From NCBI RefSeq assembly GCF_016464425.1, contig NZ_JADDKQ010000009.1, positions 124,001-188,000 on the forward strand: a DNA stretch of 64,000 nt. Direction: 5' to 3'. The position numbers were made by a program, and so were the translations under genes. This DNA is from Actinotalea solisilvae. Its GTDB lineage: Bacteria > Actinomycetota > Actinomycetes > Actinomycetales > Cellulomonadaceae. This document shows, piece after piece, positions 45,975-53,998 of the stretch; position 1 is the first letter of the stretch, and each line of letters starts with the position of its first letter. The notes under the pieces are model-generated. The model saw only the letters and a program-made list of their open reading frames with translations. It made no database searches and was not told the origin of the DNA.

Positions 45975-48479
45975 TCAGCGCTTGAGGCCCGTCATGCGCT
46001 TGAGCCGGCCGGACGCGCGCCGGGCGAGCTCGGAGACGCCGCCGGCCTGGAGGTACTCCCTGGCGAGCGCGAGGTCCTCCTTGAGGTCGGGGCGCAGGCG
46101 CGGCGTCGGCGGCGCCTCGAGCGCGCGCGCACCGACGGACCGCGACGCGACGTCGGCCGCGCGGCGCGGGTCGCGGCAGAACTCGATGAGCGGCTCGAGC
46201 ACGCGCGACCACCGGTAGGACTCCGCGAACTCGCGCACGTTGGCGCGCGCGACCTCGCGCGCCCCCTCGTCGTAGAGCATCTCCTCGAGCGCGGCGACCA
46301 GCGCGTCGACGTCCTCCGCCGGCACGACGCGGCCCAGGCCGTGGCCCGTGATGAGGGGGTCGAACGTGTCCCCGCCGGTCGCGACGATGGGCAGGGACGC
46401 CCACAGGTAGTCGAGGATGCGCGTGCGGAAGCTGAACGCCGTCTCGATGTGCTGGAAGTGCGTCGAGACGCCCAGGTCCGCGTCGAGCAGGTAGTCCGCG
46501 CGCTCGTCGTACGGCACCCAGCCCTCGTTGAAGAAGACGTGGCTGCCCGTGAGGCCGAGCTCGGCCGCGAGCTCCTGCGTCTCCCACGCGACCCGCATCT
46601 CCGGGACGCCCGGGTTGGGGTGCTTGAGGCCGAGGAAGTAGAGCCGGACGTCCGGGTGGGTGTGCCGCAGCCGGTCGACCGCGCGGATGAGCGTCAGCGG
46701 GTCGAACCAGTTGTAGATCCCGCCGCCCCAGAGGATGACCTTGTCGTCCGCGCCGATCCCGGGCACCTGGCCGCGGATCGCGTGCCGCCGCTGCACGGGC
46801 GCCTCGTCCGACACGCCGAACGGCACGACGGCGAGCAGCGACCGCAGCGTGGCGTCCTCGTCGTAGACGAACGGGTTGATCCGGCCCTGCGCCGCGAGCT
46901 GGCCGAGCCAGAAGTCCCGCTGCTTGTCCGACGCGCACAGCAGCAGGTCGGCCCGCCCGATCTGCTGGTTGAGCACGCGCGTGGTCTCGCGGACGGCCAT
47001 CTCGCGGCCGATCGCCCCGAGGTCGCGCGCCTGCTCGAGCTGCTCGAGGTGCATGGGGTCGTAGATGTCGGCGACGACGATCTTCGAGCTCTCCTTGAGC
47101 CACGGCACGGCCTCGAGCAGGAAGCCCTGGAAGACGATGACGTCGGCCCACTCGGTCGCCTCGACGAGCTTCTGCCCCGTGGCGGCCTCGACGGCGAAGT
47201 CGGCGTGCTCGATCGCGGCGGAGCGCGTCGAGACCAGCCGGACGTCGTGCTCGGGCGCGAGCGCCTTGGCGATCTCCCACGCCCGGATCGCGGGCCCGGC
47301 CATGCGCTCGGCGAGCGGCTCCCCCGTGACGACGAGCACGCGCTGGCGCGCGACGAACCGGTCGGCGATGCCGAACGCCTCGACCACGCGCGCGTGCGCC
47401 TCGAGGTAGGACGGGATGCCGTAGGCCGGCTCGATCGGCTGGCGGAAGAGCGGGAACAGCTGCCGGTCCGTCCGGCGGCGCAACGACTGCAGGAGCCGGC
47501 GCGACTCCGCGAGCGACTCGATGTTGTCGAGGAAGTAGTCGATCGCGTACGGCCCCGTGAGCGCCATCTTCGGCAGCGAGAGGTCGCCGACGTCGTCCCC
47601 GCCGGGCGAGCGCTGCAGGTCGAGCGTCGTCGCGTCGACGTCGGACCGCGCGAGCGAGCGGCGCACCGCGAGCGCCATCGCCGCGGGCAGCGCGGCGGCG
47701 AGGCTCTCGTCGTCGAGGTTCTTGTACATGGACATGAGCGCGTTGCGCTCGAGCAGGTAGCTCTCGCGGAAGTTGCCGAACTTCTTCATCGTCACGTGGT
47801 GCTTGTGGTACGCGACGGACCCGGGCACGTACCGGAAGCGGTGGCCGAGGAGGTTGAGGCGCCAGCCGAGGTCGACGTCCTCGTAGAACATGAAGAAGCG
47901 CTCGTCGAACCCGCCGACCTCGCGGTAGAGCTCCGCGCGCACGAACATCGCGGCCCCGGTGCCGAAGAGCACGTCCTTGGCCGTGTCCCACTCGCCCGTG
48001 TCGGGCCGCTCGACCTCGCGCTTGTAGCCCATGCCGTACCAGGTGAGGGAGCCGTCGACGTAGTCGATCCGCGCGCCCTCCCAGTCGAGGACCTTGCTCG
48101 CCACCGCACCCACCGAGCGGTCCGCGTCGAGCACCTCGACCGCCGCCCGGACCCAGCCCTCGCCCGGCCGCGCGTCGTTGTTGAGGAACGCCACGTACTC
48201 GCCCGTCGCGTGCTCGACGCCGAGGTTGCAGCCGCCCGCGAAGCCCGTGTTGGAGCCCGCGTCGACGACGGTCGCGTGCGGCACGGCCGCCCGGATGAGG
48301 TCGGCGCCGCCGTCCCCGGAGTCGTTGTCGACGACGATCAGCTCGAGCCGGTCCGCGGGCCAGTCCACGTCGCCGAACGCCTCGAGCGCGGTGATCGTGT
48401 CCTGCGCGCCCCGGTAGTTGACGAGGACCACCGAGACCACGCCGCGGCGCACCTCGTGCGTGGCGTCCTGCTCCTTCAT
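45975..48479 (-). CDS. Bifunctional GT2-GT4 glycosyltransferase
   Basis: 834 residues from the ATG at 48479, overlapping the wzt stop (ATGA). Residues about 12-270 are a GT2 domain of the WbbL/rhamnosyltransferase type: VSVVLVNYRGAQDTI, VVDNDSGDGG, NTGFAGGCNLGVEHATG, LNNDARPGEGW and FDERFFMFYEDVDLGWRLNLLG. A helical linker runs to about 390. Residues about 395-770 are a GT-B domain: RVLVVTGEPLAERMAGPAIRAWEIAKALA, VADIYDPMHLEQLEQ, VILWGGGIYNWFDPLTLIRAV, FFNEGWVPYDERADYLLDADLGVSTH and RTRILDYLWASLPIVATGG. Fusion of two transferases suggests successive addition of two sugars in one repeat unit. It is last in the wzm-wzt operon and so very likely acts on the exported polymer. Donor sugars are inference (rhamnose plausible). 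Confidence 0.9.
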   Translation of the reverse strand: MKEQDATHEVRRGVVSVVLVNYRGAQDTITALEAFGDVDWPADRLELIVVDNDSGDGGADLIRAAVPHATVVDAGSNTGFAGGCNLGVEHATGEYVAFLNNDARPGEGWVRAAVEVLDADRSVGAVASKVLDWEGARIDYVDGSLTWYGMGYKREVERPDTGEWDTAKDVLFGTGAAMFVRAELYREVGGFDERFFMFYEDVDLGWRLNLLGHRFRYVPGSVAYHKHHVTMKKFGNFRESYLLERNALMSMYKNLDDESLAAALPAAMALAVRRSLARSDVDATTLDLQRSPGGDDVGDLSLPKMALTGPYAIDYFLDNIESLAESRRLLQSLRRRTDRQLFPLFRQPIEPAYGIPSYLEAHARVVEAFGIADRFVARQRVLVVTGEPLAERMAGPAIRAWEIAKALAPEHDVRLVSTRSAAIEHADFAVEAATGQKLVEATEWADVIVFQGFLLEAVPWLKESSKIVVADIYDPMHLEQLEQARDLGAIGREMAVRETTRVLNQQIGRADLLLCASDKQRDFWLGQLAAQGRINPFVYDEDATLRSLLAVVPFGVSDEAPVQRRHAIRGQVPGIGADDKVILWGGGIYNWFDPLTLIRAVDRLRHTHPDVRLYFLGLKHPNPGVPEMRVAWETQELAAELGLTGSHVFFNEGWVPYDERADYLLDADLGVSTHFQHIETAFSFRTRILDYLWASLPIVATGGDTFDPLITGHGLGRVVPAEDVDALVAALEEMLYDEGAREVARANVREFAESYRWSRVLEPLIEFCRDPRRAADVASRSVGARALEAPPTPRLRPDLKEDLALAREYLQAGGVSELARRASGRLKRMTGLKR

Positions 48480-49684
48480 CGCTGCTCCCCTGTGATCGGT
48501 GCCCAGGCCGCGTTCATCGCGACGATGCCCCCCGACTCGCGAGGCGTGCCCGCCTCGACGTCGAAGCGGGCGACCTGCCGACGGTGGTCGTACGTGTGCT
48601 GCGTGGTCCAGTCGTTGACCGAGGCGACGACGTCGAACGTGCCGGCCTGGAGCGGCAGGGACGGGATCGCGCAGTCGACCGTCCCAGCGCCCTCGATGGC
48701 GTCGACGTCGAGACCCCCGTCGCGCGAGTGGTACGCCCAGACGTAGGTGCCGTCGAGCGTCTCGAGCGCGAGGCCGAAGACCGGCCGCGCGACGCGCTCG
48801 TGCGCGCGCCAGTGCACGCGCAGCGCGACCGCGTCGCCGGTGCGGACGGTCGTCACGGGCGTGCCCGACGCGTCCACGAGCTCGACCTTCTCGACGACGG
48901 CCTCGCCCGAGCCGTGCCGGCCGTGCTCGCGCGCCTGCGTCGGCTGCGCCGGGCCGGCGTGGGTCTCGTCGACGTAGTCGTCGACGAGCTCGCTCGCGCG
49001 TCCGGCACGGACCAGCCGGCCGTGGTCGAGCCAGGCCACCTGGTCGCACAGCGTGCGCATGGTGCCCATCGCGTGGCTGACGATGACGACGGTCTTGCCG
49101 GCCGCGCGGAAGTCGGCGAACCGCTCCATGCACTTGGCCTGGAAGGCGGCGTCGCCGACGGCGAGCACCTCGTCGACGAGGAGGATCTCCGGGTCGACGT
49201 TGATCGCGACGGAGAAGCCGAGGCGCACGTACATGCCCGACGAGTAGTTCTTGACCGGCTGGTCGATGAACTGCCCGATCCCCGCGAAGTCGACGATCTC
49301 GTCGAACTTGGCGTCGATCTCGCGCTTGCCGAGCCCCAGGATCGAGCCGTTGAGGTAGACGTTCTCGCGGCCCGTGAGCTCCGGGTGGAAGCCCGAGCCC
49401 AGCTCGAGCAGGGCGGCGATCGAGCCGTCGACCGTGATCCGCCCCTGGTCGGGCACGAGGATGCGCGCGAGGCACTTGAGCAGCGTCGACTTGCCCGAGC
49501 CGTTCTCGCCGATGAGCCCGAAGGTCGACCCCTCGGGGATCTCGAAGCCGACGTCGCGCAGCGCCCAGAACTCGTCGTACTTCGCGCGGCGGCCGCGCAT
49601 GAGCGACGCCTTGAGCGACTGGTTGCGCTCCTTGTAGATCCGGAACCGCTTCGAGACGTCCTCGACGGTGATCGCGGCGCTCAC
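48476..49684 (-). CDS. wzt: Polysaccharide ABC transporter ATPase with C-terminal glycan-binding domain
   Basis: 402 residues from the GTG at 49684, overlapping the wzm stop. The ATPase half (1-240) has Walker A GENGSGKST (59-67), the signature region YSSGMYVRLGFS (147-158), Walker B ILLVDEVLAVGD (167-178) and the switch His204 (IVSHAMG), all as in Wzt/TagH. FRIYKERNQSLKASLMRGRR is the usual polysaccharide-exporter N-terminus. Residues about 255-402 form an extra beta-rich domain (VEKVELVDASGTPVTTV, VWAYHSRDGGLDVDAIEGAG, GTFDVVASVNDWT), matching the Wzt C-terminal domain. In E. coli O8/O9a that domain recognises the modified non-reducing end of the finished chain before export. This predicts a capped polymer, with the methyltransferase at 50702 a candidate capping enzyme. 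Confidence 0.94.
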   Translation of the reverse strand: MSAAITVEDVSKRFRIYKERNQSLKASLMRGRRAKYDEFWALRDVGFEIPEGSTFGLIGENGSGKSTLLKCLARILVPDQGRITVDGSIAALLELGSGFHPELTGRENVYLNGSILGLGKREIDAKFDEIVDFAGIGQFIDQPVKNYSSGMYVRLGFSVAINVDPEILLVDEVLAVGDAAFQAKCMERFADFRAAGKTVVIVSHAMGTMRTLCDQVAWLDHGRLVRAGRASELVDDYVDETHAGPAQPTQAREHGRHGSGEAVVEKVELVDASGTPVTTVRTGDAVALRVHWRAHERVARPVFGLALETLDGTYVWAYHSRDGGLDVDAIEGAGTVDCAIPSLPLQAGTFDVVASVNDWTTQHTYDHRRQVARFDVEAGTPRESGGIVAMNAAWAPITGEQR

Positions 49685-50523
49685 AGCTCCTCCGCCAGGC
49701 GGGGCTCGAAGCGGCGGAACACACGCACGCCGATGACGAGGGCGACCACCGCGGAGCCGACGCACCAGAGCATGTCCTCGCCCGAGGGCCAGACGGTGTC
49801 GTAGAAGATCGACCGGAAGGCGTTGGTGAAGTGGTACATCGGGTTGAGCTCCCAGAGGCCGACGAGCGGGAACGAGAGGTCCCACTGCGCGAGCCACCCG
49901 TTGAGCGACTCCTGCGCGCGCACGACGTACTCCATGGGGTAGATGATCGGCGTCGCGTAGAGCCAGATCTGCAGCAGGATCGCGGCGAAGTGCTCGGTGT
50001 CGCGGAAGTAGACGTTGGCGACGGCGAGCATGAGCGCGATGCCGAGCGCGAACCCCGTGAGCAGCAGGAGGAGCACGAGCGCCATCGGCAGCCACGGCAG
50101 CACCATGTTGCCGAACAGGAGCAGCGCGGTCGCGAGGACGCCGAGCTCGATCGCCGTGGTGACGTCGAGCGCGAAGACCGTCGAGGCGACCAGCACCTCG
50201 CGCGGGAAGAAGACCTTCTTGACGAGGTTCGCGTTGGCGACGACCGAGGTGAGGCCGCCGGAGATCGCGGCCGCGAAGAAGCCCCACGGGATGAGCGCGC
50301 ACATGAGCCAGAGCGCGAAGACGTGCAGCCCCGTCCGGCTCGGCTCGATCTGCACGCGCATGAAGACGCCGAAGACGACCGTGTAGATGGCCATGGTCGC
50401 GATCGGGTTGATCAGCGACCAGAGGTTGCCGAGCGCCGTGCGCTTGTAGCGTCCCTTGACCTCGCGTGCCGTGAGGTTGAGGAGGAGCTCGCGGGTGCGG
50501 CGGTTGCCGACGGCGACGCTCAT
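49681..50523 (-). CDS. wzm: Polysaccharide ABC transporter permease
   Basis: 280 residues from the ATG at 50523. Six membrane helices; the N-terminal amphipathic LLLNLTAREVKGRYKRTALGNLWSLINP is characteristic of ABC-2 type polysaccharide permeases (Wzm, TagG). PWGFFAAAISGGLTSVVANANLVKKVFFPREVL and the later YFRDTEHFAAILLQIWLYATPIIYP are also family marks. It forms the membrane channel with Wzt and moves an undecaprenyl-diphosphate-linked glycan to the outer face. Its ATG overlaps the stop of a 28-codon upstream frame, so translation may be coupled to a leader peptide. Same operon as wzt and the bifunctional transferase. Confidence 0.94.
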   Translation of the reverse strand: MSVAVGNRRTRELLLNLTAREVKGRYKRTALGNLWSLINPIATMAIYTVVFGVFMRVQIEPSRTGLHVFALWLMCALIPWGFFAAAISGGLTSVVANANLVKKVFFPREVLVASTVFALDVTTAIELGVLATALLLFGNMVLPWLPMALVLLLLLTGFALGIALMLAVANVYFRDTEHFAAILLQIWLYATPIIYPMEYVVRAQESLNGWLAQWDLSFPLVGLWELNPMYHFTNAFRSIFYDTVWPSGEDMLWCVGSAVVALVIGVRVFRRFEPRLAEEL

Positions 50524-50606
50524 CGCTCCCCGACCCGCCGACCGTCGCTGCGGGGTGGCACGGGGCGCGCCGGGCGCGCGGCGACGTCGGGAACGGTCGG
50601 GAGCAT
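50520..50606 (-). CDS. Possible leaderless 28-residue leader peptide coupled to wzm
   Basis: A short frame MLPTVPDVAARPARPVPPRS then DGRRVGER runs from the ATG at 50606 to a TGA that overlaps the wzm ATG (ATGA). Its ATG lies eight bases after a TAGGAT -10 box, so a transcript from that box would start on or one base before it. The peptide is Pro/Arg-rich with no family match. Such a leader could tune wzm expression by coupled or stalled translation. Alternatively the frame is chance and the mRNA simply has an 85-nt leader. Confidence 0.35.
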   Translation of the reverse strand: MLPTVPDVAARPARPVPPRSDGRRVGER

Positions 50607-50613
50607 GGCGCCG

Positions 50614-50619
50614 ATCCTA
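50614..50619 (-). promoter_or_regulatory. -10 box of the wzm-wzt operon
   Basis: TAGGAT on the minus strand (TAnnAT) in the 178-bp gap upstream of wzm, the only good -10 candidate there. No clear -35. Confidence 0.5.
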
Positions 50620-50701
50620 TGTGACCGGCACCGGGTCGACGGCCCGTCCGGGCAGCCGGGAGCCGCCGCGGACCGCCTCACCGGACGCGGGGACGGACCG
50701 C

Positions 50702-51601
50702 TCAGCGCCCGACGGCGCGCCGCAGGACCCCGTAGGCGCGGCGCGGCCGCTCGAGCGCACGCATCGAGAGCGTCGAGCGGAGGTCGCGCAGCTCGCCCCG
50801 GGCGGCCGCGACCTCGCCCGCGAGGTCGGCGACGTGCGCCCGCAGGACGGCGGCCTCCTCCTCGGTCTCGGCGAGGGCGGTCCGCAGCGCGTCGCGCTCG
50901 GCCGTGACCGCGGCGACCGCGCCCGTCGCGTCGTTGCGCACGGCCCGGAGCACGAACTGGTAGGTCGTCGCGTCCGGCTGGCCCGAGACCCAGTCGAGCA
51001 CGCCGTCGGGCAGGGCCGAGCCGTCGACGCCCAGCTCGGTGGCGAGCGGCGGCGCCGTGGTGCGGCGCAGGTCGATCGCCACGAGGCCCGCCTGGGTGAG
51101 CATCGCCAGGAGCGTCGAGCGCGTGAAGAACTGCACGTGCGTCCGGTCGAGCAGCCCGCGGTCGGAGTAGCGCCACCGGCCCTGGAGGAGCGAGAGGCGC
51201 ACGTCGGCGTGGCCGACGTTGGGGATCGAGATGACCACCGAGCCGCCGGGCCGGAGCAGCCCCGTGGCGTTGCTGAGGAGGCGCAGGGGCTCGCGCAGGT
51301 GCTCGAGGACGTCCCCGAACACCACGACGTCGAACGACTCCGGCCCGAACCGCTCCACCAGGTCGACCGTCTCGAGGTCGGCCACCACGACCTCGTCGAG
51401 GACCTCCGCGGCGCGCGCCGCGGCCTCGGGGTCGAGCTCGACGCCCGCGACCTCGCTCCCCCGCTCCTTGAGCGCCGCGCCCAGGTACCCCGTCGCGCAG
51501 CCGACGTCGAGCACGCGCCCGCCGGGCCCGACGAGCTCGAGCATGAGCGCGTGGGAGTTGTTCGCCAACGAGGAGTCGACGGTGGTGTCGTACGTGGGCA
51601 T
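50702..51601 (-). CDS. SAM methyltransferase with C-terminal coiled coil (WbdD-like layout)
   Basis: 299 residues from the ATG at 51601 with GAGGA upstream. Residues about 10-180 are a class I methyltransferase: RVLDVGCATGYLGAALKERG (motif I, 29-48), VAGVELDPEA, FDVVVFGDVLEHLREP and LLRPGGSVVISIPNVGH. Residues about 229-276 are strongly helical with heptad spacing (AVTAERDALRTALAETEEE, then AAVLRAHVADLAGEV), a short coiled coil, followed by a basic tail (RRAYGVLRRAVGR) that could touch the membrane. Methyltransferase plus coiled coil beside wzm-wzt recalls WbdD, which caps the O9a chain and measures its length with its coil; here no kinase domain is present. Chain capping is inference. Confidence 0.82.
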   Translation of the reverse strand: MPTYDTTVDSSLANNSHALMLELVGPGGRVLDVGCATGYLGAALKERGSEVAGVELDPEAAARAAEVLDEVVVADLETVDLVERFGPESFDVVVFGDVLEHLREPLRLLSNATGLLRPGGSVVISIPNVGHADVRLSLLQGRWRYSDRGLLDRTHVQFFTRSTLLAMLTQAGLVAIDLRRTTAPPLATELGVDGSALPDGVLDWVSGQPDATTYQFVLRAVRNDATGAVAAVTAERDALRTALAETEEEAAVLRAHVADLAGEVAAARGELRDLRSTLSMRALERPRRAYGVLRRAVGR

Positions 51602-51643
51602 CGTCGGACCGTCCTCGGGCCGCTGGGGGATGGCGTGTCAGGG

Positions 51644-51649
51644 AGCATA
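51644..51649 (-). promoter_or_regulatory. -10 box for the coiled-coil methyltransferase
   Basis: TATGCT on the minus strand gives a predicted start near 51637 and a 36-nt leader with the GAGGA ribosome site. It lies in the 95-bp divergent gap shared with the GT4 gene at 51697. Confidence 0.45.
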
Positions 51650-51696
51650 GCGGCCGGTGGGCGCCTCGCCGTGTGACCCCGTGAGAGCATCGGCGC

Positions 51697-52788
51697 GTGC
51701 TCATCACGCTCGACGCCACGCCCCTGCTCGGGGTGCGGACCGGCATCGGGCGCTACGTCGAGCACCTCGTCGCCGAGCTGCCGGGCGCCCTCGGGCGACG
51801 CGGTCTCGACGCGCACGTGCAGGTCTCGACGTGGACGGCGCGCGGCGGCGCGATCGCCGACCTGCCCCCGGGCGTCGCCCAGGTCGGACGGCGCGTGCCC
51901 GCCCGCCTCGTGCGCGAGGCCTGGCGCCGCTGGGACCTCCCGCCGGTCGAGGCGCTCGTCGGGCGCACCGACGTGTTCCACGGGACCAACTTCACGTCCC
52001 CGCCCACGCGCCGCGCGCGTGAGGTCGTGACGGTCCACGACCTCACGTACGAGCTCCACGCCGACACCGTCTCGGACGCGAGCCTCGCGTACCGCGCCCT
52101 GGTCCCGCGCGCGCTGGGTCGCGGCGCGCACGTCGTGACGCCCAGCGAGGCCGTCGCGGCCGCGGTGCGCGACCACTACGGGCTCGCGGCCGACCGCGTC
52201 ACGGCCACCCCGCTCGGTGTCGCGCCGGCGTGGGCGCGGGCCGTCCCCGCGACGCCCGCGTGGCTCGACGCGCACGGGCTCCCGGGCGACTACGTCGTCT
52301 TCGTGGGCTCGCTCGACCCGCGCAAGAACCTCGCGCGGCTCGTCGACGCCCACGCGCGACTGCGCGCCGCGCGGCCGGACGCCCCGGCGCTCGTGCTCGC
52401 CGGCCCCGCGGGGCGGGCCGCGGCGCTCGGGGCGCGGCCCGGCGTGCACCTCACCGGCTTCCTCGCCGACGGCGAGCTGCGCGCCCTCGTCGCGGGCGCG
52501 CGGGCCCTCGCGCTGCCCTCGCTCGACGAGGGCTTCGGCCTGCCGGTCCTCGAGGCCCTCGCCGCGGGCCGGCCCGTGGTGGGGGCCGACATCCCGGCCG
52601 TCCGGGAGGTGGCCGGGGACCACGCGGTGCTCGCCGAGCCGACCGACACCGACGCGCTCGCGGGCGCCCTCGAGGCCGTGGTCGACGGGCCCGACGGCGA
52701 GGCCGACCGCGCCGGGCGCCGTGCCTGGGCGGCGCGCTTCACCTGGGCGGCCTGCGCGGACGCGACCGTCGCGGTGTACGCGACGTGA
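51697..52788 (+). CDS. Family 4 glycosyltransferase
   Basis: 363 residues from the GTG at 51697. No ribosome site is seen; GAGCAT at 51685-51690 could be a -10 box that gives a leaderless mRNA. GT-B motifs: TPLLGVRTGIGRYVEHLVAEL, VFHGTNFTSPP, VVTVHDLTYELHADTVS, VTPSEAVAAAVRDHYG, VFVGSLDPRKNLARLV and LPSLDEGFGLPVLEALAAG with the E-x7-E motif. Same subgroup as the GT4s at 26666 and 44856. The next gene overlaps its stop (GTGA). Predicted mannosyl/rhamnosyl-type transferase for the cell-wall glycan; donor not determinable. Confidence 0.9.
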   Translation: MLITLDATPLLGVRTGIGRYVEHLVAELPGALGRRGLDAHVQVSTWTARGGAIADLPPGVAQVGRRVPARLVREAWRRWDLPPVEALVGRTDVFHGTNFTSPPTRRAREVVTVHDLTYELHADTVSDASLAYRALVPRALGRGAHVVTPSEAVAAAVRDHYGLAADRVTATPLGVAPAWARAVPATPAWLDAHGLPGDYVVFVGSLDPRKNLARLVDAHARLRAARPDAPALVLAGPAGRAAALGARPGVHLTGFLADGELRALVAGARALALPSLDEGFGLPVLEALAAGRPVVGADIPAVREVAGDHAVLAEPTDTDALAGALEAVVDGPDGEADRAGRRAWAARFTWAACADATVAVYAT

Positions 52789-53924
52789 GCCACGTCCCGG
52801 CCGACCCCGCCCGGCCCGCGCCCGGTGAGGACACCGGGCGTCCCGACGTCACGGTCGTCACCGTGACGTACGAGGCCGCGGACCTCGTCGGCGAGTGCCT
52901 CGCGTCCCTCGCGGCGCAGCGCCTCGACGGGCTGCGGATGCGCGTCGTCGTCGTCGACAACGCCTCGACCGACGGGACGGCGGACCTCGTGGCCCGCGAC
53001 CACCCCGAGGTCGCGCTCGTGCGCTCGCCCGTGAACACGGGCTTCGCCGGCGGCAACAACCTCGCGCTGCGTGCGCTCGCGAGCCCGTACGTCGTCCTGC
53101 TCAACAACGACGCGGTGGCGGACCCGGACCTGGTCGCGACGCTCGTGCGCCGTCTCGAGGCCGCGGACCCGCAGGTCGCGGCGCTCAGCGCGACCCTGCT
53201 CCTGCAGGGTCGCTTCCGTCCCGCGCGCCCGGACGACCCTGCGGACCGGCGCGTCGACGGGCCCGACGGCTCCTGGGTCGCGGACCCCGCCGGCGGGACG
53301 ACGCTCGTCAACTCGACCGGCAACGAGATCCGGGTGGACGGGTACGGCGTCGACCGCGGCTGGCTGGCCGACGCCGCCCGCCACGACCCGCCGCGCGAGG
53401 TGTTCGGCTTCTGCGGCGCGGCGGTGGCGCTCCGCGCGAGCGCGCTCGCCGACGTCGGGCTCTTCGACGAGGACTTCTTCCTGTACTACGAGGACTCCGA
53501 CCTGTCCTGGCGCCTGCGCCTGGCCGGCTACCGCGTCGAGCACTGCCCCGAGGCCGTGGCCCACCACCGCCACGCGGCCTCGAGCGGCGAGGGCAGCGCG
53601 GTGCACCGCTTCCACGACCAGCGCAACCGTCTGCTCATGCTGCTCAAGTGCGCGACGCCGCCGCTCGCCGCCCGGGCGTGGGCACGGGCGGTCCTCACCG
53701 CGGCGTCCGTCACCGTCCGCCGGAGCCAGCCGCGGGACCACGTCGTGCTGCGGTGGCGCGCGCTCGCGTCCGCCGTCCGGCTCGCACCGCGGATGGTCCG
53801 GCGCCGGCGCGAGATCGGCCGCCGCGCCAGGACGACGCGGGCCGCCGTCGAGCGGCTCCTCGTGCCCGTGGGCGCGCCGACCGGGTCCTACCGCGCGGAC
53901 GGAGGCGGCACCGGGCCCGCGTAG
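52785..53924 (+). CDS. Family 2 glycosyltransferase, rhamnosyltransferase (WbbL)-like
   Basis: 379 residues from the GTG at 52785 overlapping the previous stop. GT-A signatures: VTVVTVTYEAADLVGECL, VVDNASTDGTADLV, NTGFAGGNNLALRAL, VVLLNNDAVADPDL and FDEDFFLYYEDSDLSWRLRLAGY. The last is characteristic of the WbbL/RfbF rhamnosyltransferase subgroup. About 100 residues after the catalytic domain are basic and helical (RRRREIGRRARTTRAAVERL) and may bind the membrane. Mycobacterial WbbL adds rhamnose to decaprenyl-PP-GlcNAc next to rml genes; a similar dTDP-Rha-dependent step is plausible here. Sugar is inferred from subgroup and the nearby rmlB. Stop is TAG. Confidence 0.87.
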   Translation: MSHVPADPARPAPGEDTGRPDVTVVTVTYEAADLVGECLASLAAQRLDGLRMRVVVVDNASTDGTADLVARDHPEVALVRSPVNTGFAGGNNLALRALASPYVVLLNNDAVADPDLVATLVRRLEAADPQVAALSATLLLQGRFRPARPDDPADRRVDGPDGSWVADPAGGTTLVNSTGNEIRVDGYGVDRGWLADAARHDPPREVFGFCGAAVALRASALADVGLFDEDFFLYYEDSDLSWRLRLAGYRVEHCPEAVAHHRHAASSGEGSAVHRFHDQRNRLLMLLKCATPPLAARAWARAVLTAASVTVRRSQPRDHVVLRWRALASAVRLAPRMVRRRREIGRRARTTRAAVERLLVPVGAPTGSYRADGGGTGPA

Positions 53925-53954
53925 GACTCGAGCGGGGCTCGCGCAGGCCTCGCG

Positions 53955-53960
53955 TAGGGT
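53955..53960 (+). promoter_or_regulatory. -10 box for the acyltransferase at 53999
   Basis: TAGGGT matches TAnnnT; transcription would start near 53967 and give a 32-nt leader before the GTG at 53999. Confidence 0.35.
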
Positions 53961-53998
53961 GTGGCCCCGTCATCTCCCTGCGCCAGGACGGACGGCAC

